Origin: Lederbergia citri
Lineage (GTDB): Bacteria > Bacillota > Bacilli > Bacillales > Bacillaceae_C
NCBI RefSeq assembly: GCF_018343625.1
Contig: NZ_JAGYPG010000001.1
Coordinates: forward strand, 726,342 to 790,341
DNA length: 64,000 nucleotides
Direction of reading: 5' to 3'
The first letter of the stretch is position 1, and each line of letters begins with the position of its first letter. Of the stretch, positions 33,111 to 41,828 are shown one piece after another. The notes under the pieces are model-generated. The model searched no databases and was not told the origin of the DNA. It saw only the letters and a list, made by a program, of their open reading frames with translations. A program made the translations under genes and the position numbers.

Positions 33111-33704
33111 ATGAAAACAAAGTTTTATGCAATTATTATTATGTCATTTATTTTATTTATTGCTGGAACCATTGGGAATGAAGGACTACATAGCAAGGCA
33201 ACAACTCCACAGGATACAGCTGATATATTAATACACCCTCAAAAATCCAATTACGATTTATCTAAGGGCAGCGTTCTTGGGGATCCTGTTGCAGAAGTTG
33301 TGGAATCGAAATCTTCAATTCCGACTGATGAACTACTACCTAAAGAAGTAACAATTGATGATACCGTTTTTGTAAATATTATGAATGAAGAAAAATTTAC
33401 TGAATTGAGTCAACTGGCTCTTAAATATAATGCAGGACTATATGCGATACCTGATAGTGATGTCTTTGCGATTGTTAAAGATGAAACGCCAATCTTTTTT
33501 ATGAGTACTGGAGCTAAGTCTGCTTTAAAAGAATATGCTGATCTTCTTTCAGAATCTCTTGCTTTTAGCGGATTTGAAAACCTTGAAGAAGTTCGCGGAA
33601 ACATGAATAATGTTTTGGAGACAGGCAATGAAATAAATGTTGGAGATGGTTACGAAGGATATTCCATATTCCAAGAAGATGGATGGATATATGTATCGTG
33701 GTAA
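33111..33704 (+). CDS. Secreted or membrane-tethered protein of unknown function, envelope-stress promoter
   Basis: 197 residues. The ATG at 33111 has AGGAG 8 bases upstream; the GTG at 33102 lies inside the site. Residues 1 to about 22 are a signal or anchor helix (IIIMSFILFIAGTIG) with no lipobox Cys. The rest is acidic and mixed alpha/beta (PKEVTIDDTVFVNIMNEE, IFFMSTGAKSALKEYADLL) and ends with GWIYVSW. I do not recognise the domain. The perfect ECF promoter 35 bases upstream suggests a role in wall or membrane stress. It is monocistronic and followed by a terminator. Confidence 0.75.
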   Translation: MKTKFYAIIIMSFILFIAGTIGNEGLHSKATTPQDTADILIHPQKSNYDLSKGSVLGDPVAEVVESKSSIPTDELLPKEVTIDDTVFVNIMNEEKFTELSQLALKYNAGLYAIPDSDVFAIVKDETPIFFMSTGAKSALKEYADLLSESLAFSGFENLEEVRGNMNNVLETGNEINVGDGYEGYSIFQEDGWIYVSW

Positions 33705-33709
33705 AACAT

Positions 33710-33745
33710 AAGGATTGGTGCTGAATTATTGCACTGATCCTTTTT
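33710..33745 (+). terminator. Rho-independent terminator
   Basis: AAGGATTGGTGC (33710-33721) pairs with GCACTGATCCTT (33731-33742), with two G-U pairs, followed by TTTTT. Confidence 0.85.
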
Positions 33746-33889
33746 AATTATTGCTAAACAGGAAATTATAGATTGGAGCATTGTGGAGAACATTACCGTC
33801 TAGCTGTAGGCGCTTGCGCTTTTTCTTTCAATACTGTCTTAACCATGTTAAGATACTAATCTAGTAATCAACATGGAAGGATGCTCTTG

Positions 33890-34519
33890 ATGGATGGAAA
33901 AACTCATTTTATTGTAGGAGGAATCACGGGAATTGGGGTAGCTACATATGTAGGGGTGGAACTGCCAACCGCTTTTTCTTTTACGTTACTAGGTGCTTGT
34001 ATTGGATTAGTCCCAGATCTTGATGTGAAGGGTACACTTTCCAATAAAATATCACTTAATAAAAATTGGATCATTACCCTATTAGCACTCTTAGGTTTAT
34101 TAATTTTAGTAAATAGCTTCATTGTATATAAGGACATTGATCGCTGGCTTGGCTTTGGACTAGGACTAGCCTTAATGATAGTTCCGTCCTTTTTGATAAA
34201 ACAAAAGTATATGTTGTTATTGACAGGTGCAGCCTCTTTAATTATAGGGATTTATCAACAAAACACATGGTTAACGATGCTTGGGATATATATTTGTATT
34301 GCAGCTCTTCTTCCCCACCGTTCCCTAACCCATTCATTAATCGGGTTGATCTATTTTTCTTTCATTGGATATTATTTAGAAAAGGATTTTCAAATGAATG
34401 GTTTATCACTACTATGTGCAGCGAGTTATGCCAGTCATTTAATATTGGATATGAAAATATTTCCAAAAAATCGTAAAGGTGTTAAGCTATTACAGCCTTT
34501 CTCTAAATTCGAGATATAA
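33890..34519 (+). CDS. Membrane-bound metal-dependent hydrolase (YdjM/DUF457-like)
   Basis: 209 residues. The ATG at 33890 has GGAAGG 9 bases upstream; the frame extends to 33881. The N-terminus has the family's short signature: MDGKTHFIVGG with His in the first helix, then GLVPDLDVKGT with two Asp. Later HRSLTHSLIG supplies the metal-binding HRxxTHS, and ASYASHLILDM the final His. Five or six membrane helices are visible (for example LLALLGLLILVNSFIVY, LLLTGAASLIIGIY). The family (YdjM, YvsG, YfhP-like) is a predicted phosphatase-like membrane hydrolase and is also seen in sporulating Bacillus. Substrate unknown. It shares its terminator with the convergent alpha/beta hydrolase gene. Confidence 0.85.
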   Translation: MDGKTHFIVGGITGIGVATYVGVELPTAFSFTLLGACIGLVPDLDVKGTLSNKISLNKNWIITLLALLGLLILVNSFIVYKDIDRWLGFGLGLALMIVPSFLIKQKYMLLLTGAASLIIGIYQQNTWLTMLGIYICIAALLPHRSLTHSLIGLIYFSFIGYYLEKDFQMNGLSLLCAASYASHLILDMKIFPKNRKGVKLLQPFSKFEI

Positions 34520-34522
34520 AAA

Positions 34523-34558
34523 ACCGATGAAGCCATTTTTGGTGTTCATCGGTCTTTT
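34523..34558. terminator. Shared terminator of convergent genes
   Basis: ACCGATGAA (34523-34531) pairs with TTCATCGGT (34545-34553), followed by CTTTTTT on the plus strand and preceded by an A run. Its right arm covers the stop codon of the hydrolase gene at 34546. Confidence 0.85.
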
Positions 34559-35523
34559 TTCGTCTCTTTCAATAATAATGTAAGAAACTTTTCCTTTTCC
34601 TCGAACATAGGAGAGTGCGCTGAATGTTCAAACCATATCCAGTGTTTTTCACTTGCTGAAACATTTTTAAAAAATGCTTGTGTTGGTTCATAAGGAATGG
34701 TTAAATCATACTTTCCCATACAAAAATATATAGGTATCTTTACCTCGTGTATAACATTATTCAAATTGACCGTTTTCATTTCATCCTGAAGCATGTTTAA
34801 ACTGAAAAATTGGCCTTTTATATGATTAACCATATCCATTAAGGTGTATTCCACGCCAATTAATAATTCTTTTAGTATTTTATTAATAAGATTTCCTTCG
34901 TAGGACATACCACCTCGAAAAACTTCTACATACTTTTGATGTACCTTATCTTTTTTTAAATCATTCCATGGAGGCATTCCAATCTTAATTAATTTCTTAA
35001 TGGCTTTTTGATTATTTGCTTGTTTTGCCTTTTCCAATACATATTGATATGAAAGTTGTTCTCCCGCTATATAATCAATAAGTTGTGCCACCCCGAAATA
35101 TCGATAGTAAAGTGACGGCTCTTTATAGACAGCCAATAATCCAATAATCGTGCCCCAAGAATGCCCGATTAAATAGATTTTTTCTTGTTTAAATTGTTTA
35201 CGAAGATATTTCGTTAATTCAATTGTATCATCTACAAAACGATCTATTGTCATTGTTTCAGGAGGAATGCTTTTATTGTAAGATAATCCTGCCCCTCTCT
35301 GATCCCAATTTACGACTACAAAATGCTTCTCAAACTTCTTTTGAAATCTGCGGATAAAGCCAATTTGAGCGGCACCTGGACCACCATGAATCATTAATAA
35401 TACTGGTTTACTCCTGTCCTCTCCCCTAATATAGATCCATTGTTCATGATTCCCTATTTTTAATGGAAAAAGTTCCGATATTGAATTTTCCTTATCAATT
35501 TTATGGGCTTTTCTTGTAAGCAT
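34546..35523 (-). CDS. Alpha/beta hydrolase, proline iminopeptidase-like
   Basis: 325 residues from ATG 35523, which has AGGTGGG upstream; the frame extends to 35631 without a site. The alpha/beta hydrolase triad is visible: the oxyanion loop LLMIHGGPGAAQ, the nucleophile elbow GHSWGT (Ser), an Asp in CMGKYDLTIPYEPT, and the His in FEHSAHSPMFEE. The HGGPG motif and the DQRGAGLS segment are typical of proline iminopeptidases (peptidase S33), which remove N-terminal proline, but related enzymes hydrolyse other small esters or amides. It is soluble and monocistronic. Confidence 0.85.
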   Translation of the reverse strand: MLTRKAHKIDKENSISELFPLKIGNHEQWIYIRGEDRSKPVLLMIHGGPGAAQIGFIRRFQKKFEKHFVVVNWDQRGAGLSYNKSIPPETMTIDRFVDDTIELTKYLRKQFKQEKIYLIGHSWGTIIGLLAVYKEPSLYYRYFGVAQLIDYIAGEQLSYQYVLEKAKQANNQKAIKKLIKIGMPPWNDLKKDKVHQKYVEVFRGGMSYEGNLINKILKELLIGVEYTLMDMVNHIKGQFFSLNMLQDEMKTVNLNNVIHEVKIPIYFCMGKYDLTIPYEPTQAFFKNVSASEKHWIWFEHSAHSPMFEEKEKFLTLLLKETKKDR

Positions 35524-35670
35524 TTTTTTCCCACCTATAGTTACCTCTACTCGTTTATAGAATATCATACAATGTAATTCACTAACATTATCATGACTTT
35601 TCCATAAATAACCCGAATTTTTTTCTTGCAAAATTAATTGAATTGGATTTATTATAAAACCAAAGTATTT

Positions 35671-35700
35671 TTTACACTAAAATTTGCATTAGGTAAACTT
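35671..35700 (+). promoter_or_regulatory. mntH promoter with a MntR-like operator
   Basis: A SigA-type promoter is seen: TTTACA at 35671-35676, a 17-base spacer, and TAAACT at 35694-35699. The operator TTTGCATTAGGTAAAC at 35683-35698 matches 13 of 16 bases of the B. subtilis mntH MntR box as I recall it (TTTGCCTTAAGGAAAC). It covers the spacer and the -10, so manganese-bound MntR would block RNA polymerase. Confidence 0.75.
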
Positions 35701-35736
35701 ATTTAGATAGCAGCTAAAGTTTAAGGGGTGAGCAAG

Positions 35737-37095
35737 TTGATCCATAAAAATAGTGTATTAGATCGTAATCAGGGGTGGTTAAAAAGTAGTTCTAACATAA
35801 GCTTAGAAGAGGTAAACAATTCGGTTCGAATCCCTGAGAATGCCGGGTTTTGGAGGAAATTATTTGCATTTGCAGGTCCAGGATCTCTTGTTGCTGTTGG
35901 ATATGTGGATCCTGGAAATTGGGCAACTTCTATTGCAGGTGGAGCTCGATTTGGTTATACATTACTTTCAATAATTTTAATATCTAGTCTAATGGCAATA
36001 TTATTACAAACATTGTCTGCAAAACTTGGAATTGTAACGGGTAGAGATCTCGCTCAAGCGACAAGAGATGCTACTGGAAAGAAAACAGCCTTTTTCCTAT
36101 GGATTATGGCAGAACTTGCGATAATTGCGACCGATCTTGCCGAAGTCATAGGATCTGCCATCGCATTAAATTTGCTTTTTGGAATTCCTTTATTAATAGG
36201 TATTTTGATAACGACTGTTGATGTATTATTGCTCTTATTACTACAGAAAAAAGGATTCCGTATTATTGAATCAATCGTCATCGTATTGATGGTTACAATA
36301 TTTGGAGTTTTTACATTTGAAGTCATTGCTTCTAAACCAGAAGTGGGTGCCTTACTAAATGGATATATTCCTAAAATGGAAATCGTGACGAATCCTCAAA
36401 TGTTGTTTATTTCATTAGGGATTCTTGGTGCAACAGTTATGCCGCATAATCTTTATTTGCATTCTTCTATTGTGCAAACACGTCAATATAAAAGAACGGA
36501 AAAAGGCAAAAAAGAAGCAGTTAAGTTTTCAGTCATTGATTCAACCTTTTCTCTCAGTATGGCTTTTTTAATCAATTCGGCCATCTTGATATTAGGTGCA
36601 GCAGCCTTCCATGGAAAAGGAATACAAGTATCTGAAATCGAAGAAGCATATAAATTACTAAGCCCTACTGTTGGAGTGGGGATTGCCAGTACTTTATTTG
36701 CAGTCGCATTATTAGCATCTGGGCAAAATTCAACGATTACTGGAACTTTATCTGGTCAAATAGTGATGGAAGGATTTCTGCATTTAAGAATCTCTCCTTG
36801 GCTTAGAAGGGTTATTACACGTATGCTTGCTGTCGTACCTGCATTTGTCGTTACTTGGATTGCAGGTTCAAGAGGAACTGCAGATCTTCTACTTTGGAGT
36901 CAGGTTATTTTAAGTCTACAGCTTCCATTCGCAGTTGTTCCGCTCATTCTATTTACGAATAGTAAAAAGAAAATGGGTGTGTTTGCCAATAAAACAGGTA
37001 CGAAAGTGTTAGCTTGGATATGCACTGCTGCTATCATCGTTTTAAATATATTTTTAATTGGTTATATCCTTGTTACCGGACAGGATTTGGGATAA
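35737..37095 (+). CDS. mntH: Nramp-family manganese/proton symporter MntH
   Basis: 452 residues from TTG 35737, which has AAGGGGTG 6 bases upstream; GTG 35728 is inside the site. It imports Mn2+ (and Fe2+) coupled to protons across the cell membrane. The Nramp core is clear: the metal-binding DPGN motif in TM1 (residues 58-61), the TM6 motif with ATVMPHNLYLHSS, and eleven or so hydrophobic segments ending near residue 445. A 40-residue hydrophilic N-terminus is usual in Bacillus members. A MntR-like operator overlaps the promoter. It is followed within 5 bases by a GNAT gene. Confidence 0.92.
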   Translation: MIHKNSVLDRNQGWLKSSSNISLEEVNNSVRIPENAGFWRKLFAFAGPGSLVAVGYVDPGNWATSIAGGARFGYTLLSIILISSLMAILLQTLSAKLGIVTGRDLAQATRDATGKKTAFFLWIMAELAIIATDLAEVIGSAIALNLLFGIPLLIGILITTVDVLLLLLLQKKGFRIIESIVIVLMVTIFGVFTFEVIASKPEVGALLNGYIPKMEIVTNPQMLFISLGILGATVMPHNLYLHSSIVQTRQYKRTEKGKKEAVKFSVIDSTFSLSMAFLINSAILILGAAAFHGKGIQVSEIEEAYKLLSPTVGVGIASTLFAVALLASGQNSTITGTLSGQIVMEGFLHLRISPWLRRVITRMLAVVPAFVVTWIAGSRGTADLLLWSQVILSLQLPFAVVPLILFTNSKKKMGVFANKTGTKVLAWICTAAIIVLNIFLIGYILVTGQDLG

Positions 37096-37099
37096 TAGG

Positions 37100-37978
37100 A
37101 TGAACAATTTACGCTTAATTAAAGACTATAAAAATGATGAGTGTTTAAGAAAAAGTTTTAATGAACTGGCAACCGATATTTTTGGTATTGATTTTGAGGA
37201 ATGGTATCAAAAAGGATTTTGGGATAGTGATTACGTTCCATTTTCTTATGCAGTTGGAGACAAAGTCATTGCTAACGTTTCGGTAAACATATTAAATCTA
37301 ATCATTGACGGAGAAACAAAGAAAGCTGTCCAAATTGGTACTGTCATGACCCATCCGGATTACAGGAACAAAGGACTTTCTGCTAATTTAATGCAAAATG
37401 TTCTTGAAGAATATGGGGAAATGAGTGACTATATCTATCTGTTCGCAAATCAATCAGTATTGGACTTTTACCCAAAGTTTGGATTTGGAGCTGTAGATGA
37501 ATACGAGTTTTCAATGAAGTATCGACCTGAAGAAAATTCAGCAGTAAACAGACGCAAATTAGATGTGAAGAACCCAGAGGATTTGAATTTTATAAAGGAA
37601 TTTGTTTCTACAAGAATTCCTCTTTCTCAAACATTTAGTACAGATCATACTTTAGGGATTTTTATGTTTCATTGCCTGAACGTATTCCCTGAAGATATCT
37701 ACTTTTTAGAAAAAGAAAATGTGATCGTGCTCTTTAAGATAGAACACGATCACCTACATATTTTTGACATCGTCAGTAAAAATGAATATGACATTCAACA
37801 AATATTACATGTCATTGCAGATAATGATACTAGAAAAATAATCTTTCATTACACACCAGACTATCCAAATATTCAAGTTGAGTGGAAAAAATATTCTGGC
37901 TCTGAAGTTTTATTTGTAAAATCCAAACATTCACGTTTTCCGTCACGAATTAAGCATCCAATTACTTCTCAAGCGTAA
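37100..37978 (+). CDS. GNAT-family acetyltransferase, Eis-like N-terminal half
   Basis: 292 residues from ATG 37100, four bases after the mntH stop; the frame extends back to 37058 inside mntH. A GNAT domain lies in residues 1-140: IANVSVNILNL, then the acetyl-CoA loop VMTHPDYRNKGLSANLMQ, then FYPKFGFGAVDEYEF. The remaining 150 residues form a second, diverged domain of mixed alpha/beta type, as seen in larger GNAT-like proteins of Bacillus. The substrate is unknown. Close spacing to mntH suggests one transcript, so it may be expressed under manganese limitation as well. Confidence 0.82.
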   Translation: MNNLRLIKDYKNDECLRKSFNELATDIFGIDFEEWYQKGFWDSDYVPFSYAVGDKVIANVSVNILNLIIDGETKKAVQIGTVMTHPDYRNKGLSANLMQNVLEEYGEMSDYIYLFANQSVLDFYPKFGFGAVDEYEFSMKYRPEENSAVNRRKLDVKNPEDLNFIKEFVSTRIPLSQTFSTDHTLGIFMFHCLNVFPEDIYFLEKENVIVLFKIEHDHLHIFDIVSKNEYDIQQILHVIADNDTRKIIFHYTPDYPNIQVEWKKYSGSEVLFVKSKHSRFPSRIKHPITSQA

Positions 37979-37982
37979 ACGG

Positions 37983-38318
37983 TTATCGATGAATAACTAC
38001 TTTTGTCCCTATCGGAACTCGAGACGATAAATCTAATACATCACGGTTGTGCATTCTAATGCAGCCATGGGAAACATTTTTTCCAATGGATGAGGGATTA
38101 TTTGTACCATGAATTCCATAATGAGGTCTTGATAGCCCCATCCACAGTGCTCCAAACGGACCACCTGGATGGGGTTGTTTATTAACAATGGTATACGTTC
38201 CAGAAGGTGTCGGAGTTAACATTTTTCCTACTGCGATAGGATACACTTTAATAATTCGATTTCCATCATGAAGTGCTAATTGATGCTTAGAAGTAGAAAC
38301 GCTAATCCATTTGGCCAT
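37983..38318 (-). CDS. L,D-transpeptidase (YkuD) catalytic domain
   Basis: 111 residues, about the size of the bare catalytic domain. The signature [21 protein letters not shown] is present in pieces: [11 protein letters not shown] with the conserved His, and SHGCIRM with catalytic Cys86. It makes or remodels 3-3 peptidoglycan cross-links (LdtMt2-type chemistry). There is no signal peptide and no LysM domain, unlike B. subtilis YkuD, so secretion is not explained; it may act in the spore or be exported by other means. It lies 4 bases after the convergent GNAT stop and heads no operon. Confidence 0.88.
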   Translation of the reverse strand: MAKWISVSTSKHQLALHDGNRIIKVYPIAVGKMLTPTPSGTYTIVNKQPHPGGPFGALWMGLSRPHYGIHGTNNPSSIGKNVSHGCIRMHNRDVLDLSSRVPIGTKVVIHR

Positions 38319-38349
38319 AAGATCACCTCATAATATCGTATGAGGGCTT

Positions 38350-39039
38350 CTATCCTTTTGATTTTATAATTGTTAAGATGTCTGAAGGTTTTTTCAGTTT
38401 TGGAAATCCTGTTATTTTTTCACTAATAACTGGTGGTTGGAACCATGTTGCATGATAAGCCTTTAATCCTGCTTCCCTTGCCCCAAATAATTCATTTGAT
38501 CCACCGTCACCAATGAATAATGAGTTTTTGGGTTGAACATTTACATTCGTACATGCGATTTCGTATATTTTTTTATTCGGTTTAGCGCATTTGACTTTAT
38601 AAGAGAAAATCACAGTATCGAATAAATTGGCTAACGGAGAATTCTCCCACTCTAAAACTTCTTCGGGTGCACAATTACTGATAAGCCCTACTTTTATACC
38701 CATTTCTTTAATTTGTATAATTGTTTCAATGACCTCCTCGTCAATAGATTTAAAAGGGATGGCTTTTGCTTGGATTCTATTTTCAATAACCTTTTTAATA
38801 TCATCCATATTTAATGGAGTTTCCAATACACGATACATATCGACTAAACAACTTTTTGCATCTGGAAAAGTCCCATCCATTCTCTGTTCTCTTCTTTTCC
38901 CCCATTCTCTCTTGTAAATGTCTTCCTCAATTCCAAGCAATCTTGCCGGATTATAATCAGCTTTCTTTATTCCATTCTCCCATTCCGTTATGAGCGTCTC
39001 ATATAAATCGAAGAACACAGCTTCAACTACCATTCCCAC
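38350..39039 (-). CDS. HAD-superfamily hydrolase (subfamily IA)
   Basis: 229 residues, starting at GTG 39039 (AGGGGG 6 bases upstream; ATG 39033 is the alternative). HAD motifs: EAVFFDLYETLI with the Asp nucleophile, VGLISNCAP (motif II Ser), a Lys in KVKCAKPNKKIYEIA, and motif IV FIGDGGSNELFGAREAG. In motif I the usual second Asp is replaced (DLYETL in place of DxD), which is known for haloacid-dehalogenase-type members. The substrate is unknown. It lies 48 bases downstream of rlmN with a terminator between. Confidence 0.85.
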   Translation of the reverse strand: MGMVVEAVFFDLYETLITEWENGIKKADYNPARLLGIEEDIYKREWGKRREQRMDGTFPDAKSCLVDMYRVLETPLNMDDIKKVIENRIQAKAIPFKSIDEEVIETIIQIKEMGIKVGLISNCAPEEVLEWENSPLANLFDTVIFSYKVKCAKPNKKIYEIACTNVNVQPKNSLFIGDGGSNELFGAREAGLKAYHATWFQPPVISEKITGFPKLKKPSDILTIIKSKG

Positions 39040-39055
39040 ATCCCGCCCCCTAAAT

Positions 39056-39087
39056 AAAAAAAACGCATCTATAAAATAGATACGTTT
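39056..39087 (-). terminator. Terminator of rlmN
   Basis: AAACGCATCTAT (39061-39072) pairs with ATAGATACGTTT (39076-39087) with one mismatch. On the minus strand it is followed by TTTTTT. Its inner end touches the rlmN stop codon. Confidence 0.8.
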
Positions 39088-40151
39088 TACACTGCCTTTG
39101 TTTTCTTTATTTGTTTACTTCTTAGCTGCCCACACGCCGCATCAATATCCGTACCTTGTTCGTGGCGGATACCACATTGTATACCGTTTTTCTTTAAAGT
39201 GTCGTAAAAAGCAAGGATTGATTTCTTTTCACTGCGTTCATATTGTATATGCTCGCTGACTGGATTATATGGAATCAAATTCACATAAGTGAGATGGCGT
39301 TTGTTATGAAGCAGTTTTGCTAACTCCAATGCTTCCTTCTCGTGATCGTTAACATCTTTCAACAAAATATATTCAATCGTAACCCTACGGTTATTTTTTT
39401 CTAAATAATAATCAAGGGCTGCCATTAATTTTTCAATTGGGAAAGCCTTGTTAATTTTCATGATTTCGGTTCTAAGTTCATCATTTGGTGCATGCAAGGA
39501 CAATGCTAAGTTGACTTGTAATTCCTCGTCTGCAAAGTCGCGAATCTTTTGAGCAAGTCCACTTGTTGATACAGTAATATGTCTAGCTCCGATAGCAAGA
39601 CCTTTCGGATCATTGACGACACGAAGGAAATTCATCAAATTACTATAGTTATCAAATGGTTCTCCGATACCCATTACAACAATATGGCTTACTCTTTCAT
39701 CTTTTCCTCTTGCATCAAGGAATTGTTGTACTTTCATAATTTGGCCAACTATTTCGCCGCTATTTAAATCACGACTTTTTCTCAAAATTCCGCTGGCGCA
39801 AAAACTACAACCGATATTGCAACCGACTTGAGTTGTGACACAAACGGATAATCCATAAGAAAAACTCATCAACACGGTTTCAATCAAATTTCCATCTGGT
39901 AATTGAAATAGAAATTTAATTGTTCCGTCAGCTGATTCTTGTTTAACCGATTCCTTTAATAGCTCAATGTCGAAATGTTCTTCCAGTAATTCTAGACAAT
40001 CTTTATTTATATTTTTCATATCAGAAAAAGTGGTAACACGTTTTTTATATAGCCAATCCCAGATTTGTTGGGCGCGATATTTTTTCTGACCTTTCTCCAA
40101 TAACCATTCAGTTAATTGTTCCATTGTTAAACTATATATTGATGGTTTCAT
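39087..40151 (-). CDS. rlmN: Dual-specificity rRNA/tRNA methyltransferase RlmN
   Basis: 354 residues, ATG at 40151 after GAGGAA. This radical-SAM enzyme methylates C2 of adenosine 2503 in 23S rRNA (and A37 of some tRNAs), affecting the peptidyl transferase centre. The iron-sulfur cluster motif is Cys-x3-Cys-x2-Cys: residues C111, C115 and C118 in [23 protein letters not shown]-type STSGLAQKI and NPNDELR segments follow. The C-terminal Cys (about residue 340 in DAACGQL) is the methyl-carrying acceptor. The normal length and all key residues are present, so it should be active. Confidence 0.95.
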   Translation of the reverse strand: MKPSIYSLTMEQLTEWLLEKGQKKYRAQQIWDWLYKKRVTTFSDMKNINKDCLELLEEHFDIELLKESVKQESADGTIKFLFQLPDGNLIETVLMSFSYGLSVCVTTQVGCNIGCSFCASGILRKSRDLNSGEIVGQIMKVQQFLDARGKDERVSHIVVMGIGEPFDNYSNLMNFLRVVNDPKGLAIGARHITVSTSGLAQKIRDFADEELQVNLALSLHAPNDELRTEIMKINKAFPIEKLMAALDYYLEKNNRRVTIEYILLKDVNDHEKEALELAKLLHNKRHLTYVNLIPYNPVSEHIQYERSEKKSILAFYDTLKKNGIQCGIRHEQGTDIDAACGQLRSKQIKKTKAV

Positions 40152-40329
40152 TATAATTCCTCATTTCTAATATTTACCAGATTGTAATGAGAGGTTTCCT
40201 CGGGTAAATTATATAAAGCTAGCTTAAAATACATCTTCTCACATAAACAAGCTATTAAGAAAATATTAACCTAATCTATAATAAAGGAAAAACCATCGTA
40301 TAACAACTGCCAAATATTGAATTGCCCAT

Positions 40330-40974
40330 TTAATTCATTTCCCATTCAATGAAAAATGTTACTATATATTCTTTCATAAATTGATGTCTGCTTTCAGCCA
40401 TTTCTTTACCCATATCTGTGTTCATCAAATCCTTAAGTTTGAATAGTTTTTCGTAAAAATGATTGATAGCAGTAGATTTTCTATTCCTATATTGTTCCTT
40501 GTCCAGTTTTTCAACTGGGTCCATATCAGGATGATAAATTAGTTGATTTTTTGCACCTGTATAAGCAAAGGTCCTTGCGATTCCAATTGCTCCCATTGCA
40601 TCAAGACGGTCTGCATCCTGGACAATCATTCCTTCAAGTGTTTTCATCGGTGGGTTCCCTCCACCTTTGAACGACATCGTTGTAATAATCTCCATGATTC
40701 TAGATACATATACTTCATTTACGTTTGCTGAGGACAAAAAGTCTTTAACTTTTTTAATCCCTTCTTCTTCAGTAGAATTCAATTTTTCATCGGCAATATC
40801 ATGAAGCAAGGCCGCCATTTCGCAAAGGAACATATCGGCGTTTTCAATTACAGCAATTTTTTTAGCAATATTCGTTACACGATAAATATGCCACCAGTCA
40901 TGACCAGTTGCATCATCGTGTAATTGTTGATATACGAATGATTTTGTTTGTAAAATAATTGATTCTTTATCCAC
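40330..40974 (-). CDS. HD-domain phosphohydrolase, YpgQ-like
   Basis: 214 residues, starting at GTG 40974 with AAGGTGGAG upstream. The HD-domain ligands are visible: His in GHDWWHIYRV (first His), the LLHDIADE pair HD, and Asp in VQDADRLDAMG. The order matches YpgQ-type and YedJ-type small HD proteins that hydrolyse nucleotides such as dNTPs. It is the last gene of a possible operon that begins with the amidase at 41817, through the tiny membrane protein at 41145. Activity against nucleotides is from family knowledge only. Confidence 0.88.
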   Translation of the reverse strand: MDKESIILQTKSFVYQQLHDDATGHDWWHIYRVTNIAKKIAVIENADMFLCEMAALLHDIADEKLNSTEEEGIKKVKDFLSSANVNEVYVSRIMEIITTMSFKGGGNPPMKTLEGMIVQDADRLDAMGAIGIARTFAYTGAKNQLIYHPDMDPVEKLDKEQYRNRKSTAINHFYEKLFKLKDLMNTDMGKEMAESRHQFMKEYIVTFFIEWEMN

Positions 40975-40989
40975 GTACTTATCTCCACC

Positions 40990-41145
40990 TTAATTCTTGT
41001 TAAAATACGTACTTAGAGCAGCAGTAATAGCAACAATGATAAATAACAAGTGCGGAATATTTGGAAATATTGTTATGATCGTTAGAAAAATGATAACGAC
41101 AATGATTACAATTAATAATGAGTAAAAGAACCCTTTGGTGATCAA
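40990..41145 (-). CDS. Tiny hydrophobic membrane protein
   Basis: 51 residues if started at TTG 41145. It has two hydrophobic segments (about SLLIVIIVVIIFLTIIT and LLFIIVAITAALST) separated by a short FPNIPH turn, so it should span the membrane twice. It fills the gap between the amidase stop (41152) and the HD gene start (40974) with spacings of 6 and 15 bases, on the same strand. The binding site is poor (AGGAT about 12 bases upstream). Position and composition support it; I do not recognise it. Confidence 0.5.
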   Translation of the reverse strand: MITKGFFYSLLIVIIVVIIFLTIITIFPNIPHLLFIIVAITAALSTYFNKN

Positions 41146-41151
41146 ACGTTA

Positions 41152-41817
41152 TTAAAATCCTATCTTAGACCAATCAAACAATGAGCCTGGGTCGGTTTTT
41201 CTACCAGGTGCATACTCATCATGACCGACGATAAATTTTCGATTTCTTTGTATTGCAGGATTTCGTGTAATAATGTCAGCCAATAATATATTAAGTGTTT
41301 TGTATTGAGCCTCAGTATATCCAATAAATGATGGATTAATAGAATCATAGTCCTCATCTTTTATCATTTCAGCCATTTCTTCTTTAGTACCTATTGCAAG
41401 CATTTCAATGCCAATAGAATATTGATTCAAATTATTTCGGTATTTTGTAAAATATGGTAAATCACCTGTTCCCGCATGATAAGCTACCCTCTCTTCTGGG
41501 ACAAGCTGATAGATTTCACCCGATCTTGCAATTAAGTAATGCGCTGAGACACCATATTCAAAAAATATAGAGTATATATCTTGGAGGTTATAAGGATCTA
41601 GTACATTATTTCCAACATTGCTTATAAAATGTAAAACGATATGAGTAGGTATTTCGGTTCGAACCTCCGAGTTTTGTAAAGGAAGATGATAATAAATAAC
41701 ATTAATATCTTGTTTTGCAGGTTTCACTTCAGTTTTTTCAGGTTCAATTATTGCTTCGGTTGAACAACCAACAAATAAAAAAATAGTAATTAAAAGAGAA
41801 AAATATATTTTTACCAT
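41152..41817 (-). CDS. N-acetylmuramoyl-L-alanine amidase, lipoprotein
   Basis: 221 residues from ATG 41817, which has TGAGG about 10 bases upstream; TTG 41832 is an alternative that overlaps the RDD stop. A lipobox (LFVGC) follows a 16-residue hydrophobic start, so the mature Cys would be lipid-anchored outside the membrane. The Amidase_2 zinc ligands are seen: HIVLHFISN (His), AYHAGTGD with a His, the ELA/EMLA Glu (SIGIEMLA) and GHDEYAPGRKTDPG. The enzyme cleaves the amide bond between muramic acid and the stem peptide. It heads a short unit with a tiny membrane protein and the HD gene, and closely follows the RDD gene. Confidence 0.88.
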   Translation of the reverse strand: MVKIYFSLLITIFLFVGCSTEAIIEPEKTEVKPAKQDINVIYYHLPLQNSEVRTEIPTHIVLHFISNVGNNVLDPYNLQDIYSIFFEYGVSAHYLIARSGEIYQLVPEERVAYHAGTGDLPYFTKYRNNLNQYSIGIEMLAIGTKEEMAEMIKDEDYDSINPSFIGYTEAQYKTLNILLADIITRNPAIQRNRKFIVGHDEYAPGRKTDPGSLFDWSKIGF

Positions 41818-41828
41818 AGAGCGATTCC

